Shown here: positions 6,618-9,841 of the stretch, piece by piece
How positions within the stretch are numbered: the stretch's first letter is position 1
Layout: each line of letters opens with the position of its first letter
NCBI GenBank assembly: GCA_903854175.1
Contig: CAINVQ010000004.1
Span: 1 to 9,841 of the forward strand
Reading direction: 5' to 3'
DNA length: 9,841 bases
Origin: an uncultured Actinomycetes bacterium
GTDB taxonomy: Bacteria > Actinomycetota > Acidimicrobiia > Acidimicrobiales > RAAP-2
The notes under the pieces: generated by a model
Told to the model about the DNA's origin: nothing
What the model saw: the letters and a program-made list of their open reading frames with translations, nothing else
The model's database searches: none
Program-made: the position numbers and the translations under genes

Positions 6618-6625
6618 TCGTTAAC
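6618..6625. repeat. 8-bp direct repeat TCGTTAAC, copy 2 (at the sufB stop)
   Basis: Second copy of the octamer at 5121-5128. It spans the sufB stop codon and the start of the sufB-monooxygenase gap. It may be remnant microhomology from gene insertion or chance. Confidence 0.3.
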
Positions 6626-8021
6626 CGATTGAACCTTCCATTTGCAGCTCAATTAGACGAGACCACTCAACGGCGTATTCCATTGGAAGGGTGCGTGTTA
6701 CCGGCTCAATAAAGCCGTTCACGATCATTCCCATAGCTTGAGCCTCGGTGAGCCCACGGCTCATTAGATAGAACAACTGGTCATCACCGATCTTCGAAAC
6801 CGTAGCTTCGTGACCAATTGATGCGTCCTGCTCTCCGACTTCCATGTACGGCTTAGTTTCAGAGATTGACTGCTCGTCGAGGATGAGTGCGTCGCAACGT
6901 ACGAAGCTCTTGGCTCCAGTTGCGCCCTGTTCAACCTTTACGAGACCACGGTAGGAAGTTAGCCCACCATCTTTTGAGATTGACTTAGAAACAATTGTTG
7001 ATGTTGTTTCAGGTGCACAGTGCACCATCTTTGCTCCCGCGTCTTGCACCTGACCGGGGCCAGCGTACGCAACGGATAGAACTTCGCCCGAAGCCTTCGG
7101 CCCCATCAAGTAAACAGCTGGGTACTTCATGGTGAGGCGTGAACCAATGTTTCCATCAATCCATTCAACGTGAGCTTCAGCTTCAGCACGCGCGCGCTTG
7201 GTGACCAAGTTGTACACGTTGTTCGACCAGTTCTGAATGGTGGTGTAAGTAATGCGTGAACCAGGAAGTGCAACTAGCTCTACTACTGCAGAGTGCAGTG
7301 AGTCCGTTGAGTAGACCGGAGCTGAGCAACCTTCTACGTAGTGAACCTGAGATCCTTCGTCAGCAATGATGAGTGTGCGCTCAAACTGACCCATGTTCTC
7401 AGTGTTAATACGGAAGTACGCCTGTAGTGGTTGATCAACTTTTACGCCTGGCGGTACGTAGATGAATGAACCACCTGACCATACGGCTGAGTTAAGTGCA
7501 GCGAACTTGTTGTCGTTTGGTGGAATGACCTTTCCGAAATATTTACGAACGAGTTCTGGGTATTCACGAACAGCAGTGTCCATGTCGCAGAAAAGAACAC
7601 CGAGGCGTTCGAGGTCTTCACGATTACGGTGAAAAACAACTTCTGATTCGTACTGTGCTGTCACTCCAGCTAAGTACTTACGTTCAGCTTCTGGGATTCC
7701 AAGCTTTTCGTACGTGTTCTTAATTGCATCTGGAAGGTCTTCCCAACGGTCAACCTGATTTTCAGTTGGCTTGATGTAGTAGTAAATGTCGTTGAAGTCG
7801 AGGTCGGGCATACGACTTGCAAACCATGGCAACATTGGCTTGCGTTCAAAGTTCTTCAGGGCATTGAGGCGGAAGTCGAGCATCCACTGCTCTTCTTTCT
7901 TCATGGCCGACATCTCTCGGACGATTGCCTCGTTGATACCCTTCTTTGGCTTGAAGACGGCTAGGTGCTCATCAGACCAGCCCAACTGGTAACGGCTGAA
8001 ATCCAGATTGTCAATTGACAT
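6621..8021 (-). CDS. sufB: SufB, Fe-S cluster scaffold subunit
   Basis: SufB is the core scaffold of SufBC2D, where sulfide delivered by the desulfurase system and iron meet to form the cluster. The 466-residue protein is full length and conserved throughout: [11 protein letters not shown] near the N-terminus, [15 protein letters not shown] (179-193), [11 protein letters not shown] (225-235), [10 protein letters not shown] (332-341), [14 protein letters not shown] (372-385) and [15 protein letters not shown] (396-410). C376 and E405 match the cysteine and glutamate that are essential in E. coli SufB (Cys405, Glu434). There is no intein, unlike the well-known mycobacterial SufB. AAGGAG four bases before the ATG is a strong ribosome binding site, and the upstream gene is divergent, so sufB is first in its transcript. 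Its next neighbour is the EthA-like gene instead of sufD, which is unusual. No sufR-like repressor gene lies between it and the right edge. Confidence 0.98.
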   Translation of the reverse strand: MSIDNLDFSRYQLGWSDEHLAVFKPKKGINEAIVREMSAMKKEEQWMLDFRLNALKNFERKPMLPWFASRMPDLDFNDIYYYIKPTENQVDRWEDLPDAIKNTYEKLGIPEAERKYLAGVTAQYESEVVFHRNREDLERLGVLFCDMDTAVREYPELVRKYFGKVIPPNDNKFAALNSAVWSGGSFIYVPPGVKVDQPLQAYFRINTENMGQFERTLIIADEGSQVHYVEGCSAPVYSTDSLHSAVVELVALPGSRITYTTIQNWSNNVYNLVTKRARAEAEAHVEWIDGNIGSRLTMKYPAVYLMGPKASGEVLSVAYAGPGQVQDAGAKMVHCAPETTSTIVSKSISKDGGLTSYRGLVKVEQGATGAKSFVRCDALILDEQSISETKPYMEVGEQDASIGHEATVSKIGDDQLFYLMSRGLTEAQAMGMIVNGFIEPVTRTLPMEYAVEWSRLIELQMEGSIG

Positions 8022-8025
8022 GTAG

Positions 8026-8031
8026 CTCCTT
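8026..8031 (-). promoter_or_regulatory. Strong ribosome binding site AAGGAG of sufB
   Basis: AAGGAG on the minus strand lies four bases before the sufB ATG. It is the strongest such site in the window and fixes the sufB start; sufD, by contrast, has none. Confidence 0.75.
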
Positions 8032-8064
8032 GGGGATTTACCCTACGTCCATAGTAGTAACTAA

Positions 8065-8082
8065 TTGGGGTCCCATGCCCAA
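8065..8082. repeat. Inverted repeat TTGGG-N8-CCCAA upstream of sufB
   Basis: Five-bp arms TTGGG (8065-8069) and CCCAA (8078-8082) flank an 8-base spacer, with a nested GGG-GT-CCC at 8067-8074. It is centred about 50 bases upstream of the sufB start codon, beside the possible -10 box, a plausible place for a repressor or activator site. Function is inferred only. Confidence 0.35.
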
Positions 8083-8106
8083 GATTTACTGGCAAACTAG
8101 CAATCC

Positions 8107-9841
8107 ATGACCAAACCCACAGCCCCTAAGCGTCCCCACTCACTCACCCATCATGGTGACACCCGAGTTGACCCCTACTACTGGCTGATGGACCGTAGCA
8201 GCGAAGAAGTGCTTTCTCATCTACGAAATGAAAACGAATTCCTCAAAAGTGAGCTCAAGCACCTAGAGCCTCTCACTGAAGAACTCTTCCAAGAGATGAA
8301 GTCTCGAATTGAAGAGACTGACAACTCAGTTCCATCGCGCAAGCGTTCATGGTGGCACTACAGCCGAACGGTCGAAGGACTCCAGTACCCAATCGTGTGT
8401 CGACTTAAAGCAACCAGTGATGACTACACCCCGCCAACAATTGATCCGGCTACTCCAATAGCTGGCGAAGAGATTGTCATTGACATGAACGTCGAAGCTG
8501 GCGACAGCGACTTCTTTTCAGTCGGAGTGCTCGCGATCAGCTTCGATGACAAATGGCTCGCCGTAGGAACTGACTTTGAGGGTAATGAACGTCACCGCGT
8601 GACGTTCCGATCTCTCGTTGGTGAAAATGCACCCGAAGACGTTATTGAAGACGTGCACTACGGATCAGCCTGGTCAACAGATTCAAAGTACTTCTTCTAC
8701 ACCCGAGTAGATGATGCGTGGAGACCTCACCAACTTTGGCGACACAAACTCGGAACAGACGCTTCGCAAGATGTTCTCGTGTACCAAGAAGACGACGTTC
8801 AGTACACCGTTGGTGTTGGAAGATCTCGAGACGACAAAATCATTGTTGTATTTCTCAGCTCTTCTATGACTACTGAGTGCTACTGGCTACCAGCTGGTGA
8901 ACCCACCAAAGCACTTGAACTGGTTGAAGCACGACGTCACGGCATTGAATACAGCGTTGACCATTTCACTGACAAGAATGGAAAAGCCTGGTGGTTGAAA
9001 ATAACTAATGAGAAAGCAGTTGACTTCCGCTGTCTTGCTCGTCCAGTAAGTGGTGGCGAGTGGCGAGAAATCATTGCCCACCAGCCTGGTAATCGACTCG
9101 ATGGCATTGACACCTTCGCGAACTTCTTTACCATCAGCACGCGCGAAGAGGGCTACTGCGTTGGTCGCATTGTTAAAGCTCTCGATGGTGATGACCCGTT
9201 TGGTGATGACTTCTTTGCTCGGTCTGAAGTGATTGACTCTGGGGCAAAGCCCAGCACGCTTAACTGTGGTGGCGGCGAATACGACACACCGTTTGTCCGT
9301 ATTTCAGTCACTTCCCTGGTCACTCCCGCCTACATTGCTGACATAAACGTAGAAACCGGGGAACGCTTTATTCGCAAACAACAAAAAGTGCTGGGTGGCT
9401 ACGACGAATCAAAGTATGTAACAACTCGCCTTTGGACCGTTGCCAGCGATGGGCAGCGACTTCCAATTTCTCTGGTGGCTCGACGCGACTTAGTAAACAT
9501 CAATGCTGATGGCACCATGACCGCGAAGAAGCCTTCACCGTTTCTTCTCTATGGATATGGGAGTTATGAAGCTTGCATGGATCCGTATTTCTCAGTCTCA
9601 CGACTTTCAATGCTTGATCGTGGTGTGATTTACGCAATTGCTCACATTCGTGGTGGCGGAGAAATGGGCCGTAATTTCTACCTTCAAGGCAAGCTAAGCC
9701 AGAAGCCAACAACATTTAGTGATTTTGTTGCAATCACCCGTGAACTTATTGCCAAGGGCTGGACAACACCGCAGCAATTAGCTGCCATGGGAGGATCTGC
9801 TGGTGGACTGCTGATGGGTGCGGTTTCAAACCTTGCTCCAG
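8107..9841 (+). CDS. ptrB: Oligopeptidase B (S9A prolyl oligopeptidase family), partial at right edge
   Basis: A cytoplasmic serine peptidase that cleaves short peptides after basic residues. 578 codons are in the window with no stop; the family is usually about 680-720 residues, so only the C-terminus is missing through window truncation. The N-terminus KRPHSLTHHGDTRVDPYYWLMD is typical, followed by the seven-bladed propeller region (roughly 80-410) that limits substrate size, then the alpha/beta hydrolase domain: PFLLYGYGSYE, AHIRGGGEMGRNFYLQGK and GGSAGGLLMG, with S564 as the nucleophile. The catalytic Asp and His lie beyond the edge. In the loop usually reading KxNTF this protein has KPTTF. 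An in-frame TAG at 8098-8100 makes the ATG at 8107 the first possible ATG; there is no Shine-Dalgarno sequence, so translation may be leaderless or weakly initiated. No signal peptide is seen. Confidence 0.95.
   Translation, partial: MTKPTAPKRPHSLTHHGDTRVDPYYWLMDRSSEEVLSHLRNENEFLKSELKHLEPLTEELFQEMKSRIEETDNSVPSRKRSWWHYSRTVEGLQYPIVCRLKATSDDYTPPTIDPATPIAGEEIVIDMNVEAGDSDFFSVGVLAISFDDKWLAVGTDFEGNERHRVTFRSLVGENAPEDVIEDVHYGSAWSTDSKYFFYTRVDDAWRPHQLWRHKLGTDASQDVLVYQEDDVQYTVGVGRSRDDKIIVVFLSSSMTTECYWLPAGEPTKALELVEARRHGIEYSVDHFTDKNGKAWWLKITNEKAVDFRCLARPVSGGEWREIIAHQPGNRLDGIDTFANFFTISTREEGYCVGRIVKALDGDDPFGDDFFARSEVIDSGAKPSTLNCGGGEYDTPFVRISVTSLVTPAYIADINVETGERFIRKQQKVLGGYDESKYVTTRLWTVASDGQRLPISLVARRDLVNINADGTMTAKKPSPFLLYGYGSYEACMDPYFSVSRLSMLDRGVIYAIAHIRGGGEMGRNFYLQGKLSQKPTTFSDFVAITRELIAKGWTTPQQLAAMGGSAGGLLMGAVSNLAP

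Larger units (their letters stand above)
8022..8106. promoter_or_regulatory. Divergent control region between sufB and oligopeptidase B
   Basis: These 85 bp separate divergent starts and must include the sufB promoter and probably that of ptrB. On the minus strand TACTAT (8056-8051) is a possible -10 box about 30 bases before the sufB ATG, but no good -35 lies at 16-18 bp from it. A dyad sits just upstream of it at 8065-8082. For ptrB there is neither a visible Shine-Dalgarno sequence nor a clear promoter. Confidence 0.55.

Noticed and set aside
6621..8021. Intein in SufB, as found in mycobacteria
   Set aside because: The frame is continuous at 466 residues and every conserved SufB block follows the previous one without insertion.
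8051..8088. A -35 TTGGGC paired with a -10 box for sufB
   Set aside because: With the best -10 candidate TACTAT the spacing is 20 bp; at 17 bp the hexamer is TACTAC, a poor -10. I therefore did not call a promoter pair.
8887..9715. Short minus- and plus-strand frames inside oligopeptidase B
   Set aside because: All overlap well-conserved propeller or catalytic-domain codons and show no start signals or recognisable domains.
8107..9841. Oligopeptidase B as a truncated pseudogene
   Set aside because: The frame is open to the last base with conserved motifs intact; the missing C-terminus is due to the window edge.
1..9841. Terminator hairpins, tRNAs, CRISPR repeats, insertion sequences
   Set aside because: By eye I found no stem-loop followed by a T-run, no cloverleaf, no regularly spaced repeats and no transposase motif; most gaps are too short to hold them.

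Overview
This window looks like chromosomal DNA of an actinobacterium. The evidence is a SUF iron-sulfur cluster locus with a Rieske-type ferredoxin gene between sufD and sufC, an arrangement common in Actinobacteria, plus an EthA-like flavin monooxygenase of a type best known from mycobacteria. Base composition by eye is mid-40s % GC, low for the phylum. Intergenic gaps are mostly under 100 bp and gene ends often overlap. Together this suggests a streamlined, perhaps aquatic, lineage (Acidimicrobiia-like or similar); that placement is inference. I see no mobile element, tRNA, rRNA or CRISPR.

Layout, left to right: (1) 58-2335, minus strand: sufD, Rieske ferredoxin and sufC, transcribed leftward and coupled by two ATGA stop/start overlaps; a further minus-strand gene may begin at base 22 and run off the left edge. 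(2) 2425-3252, plus: a crotonase-fold protein of the delta3,5-delta2,4-dienoyl-CoA isomerase type. (3) 3249-3602, minus: an unrecognised small four-cysteine protein. (4) 3662-5127, plus: a two-gene unit of an RNase Z-like metallo-beta-lactamase-fold hydrolase and a GNAT acetyltransferase. (5) 5124-6593, minus: EthA-like Baeyer-Villiger/flavin monooxygenase. (6) 6621-8021, minus: sufB, with a strong ribosome binding site, the likely promoter-proximal gene of its unit. (7) 8107 to the right edge, plus: oligopeptidase B, cut by the window end and divergent from sufB.

The SUF genes encode the cytoplasmic SufBC2D scaffold, and the Rieske protein is a probable electron carrier or Fe-S partner. What stands out is that the locus is not one operon. 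sufB lies 4,285 bp from sufD, separated by five genes of mixed orientation, so sufD-Rieske-sufC must have its own promoter in the 89-bp gap shared with the isomerase gene. No sufR-like repressor gene lies upstream of sufB within the window. The intervening genes look metabolic (fatty acid oxidation, flavin oxidation, hydrolysis, acetylation). No wholly new system is evident. The leads most worth a second look are the split SUF locus, the monooxygenase placed directly behind sufB, the four-cysteine protein between the two SUF halves, and short dyads in front of both SUF units.
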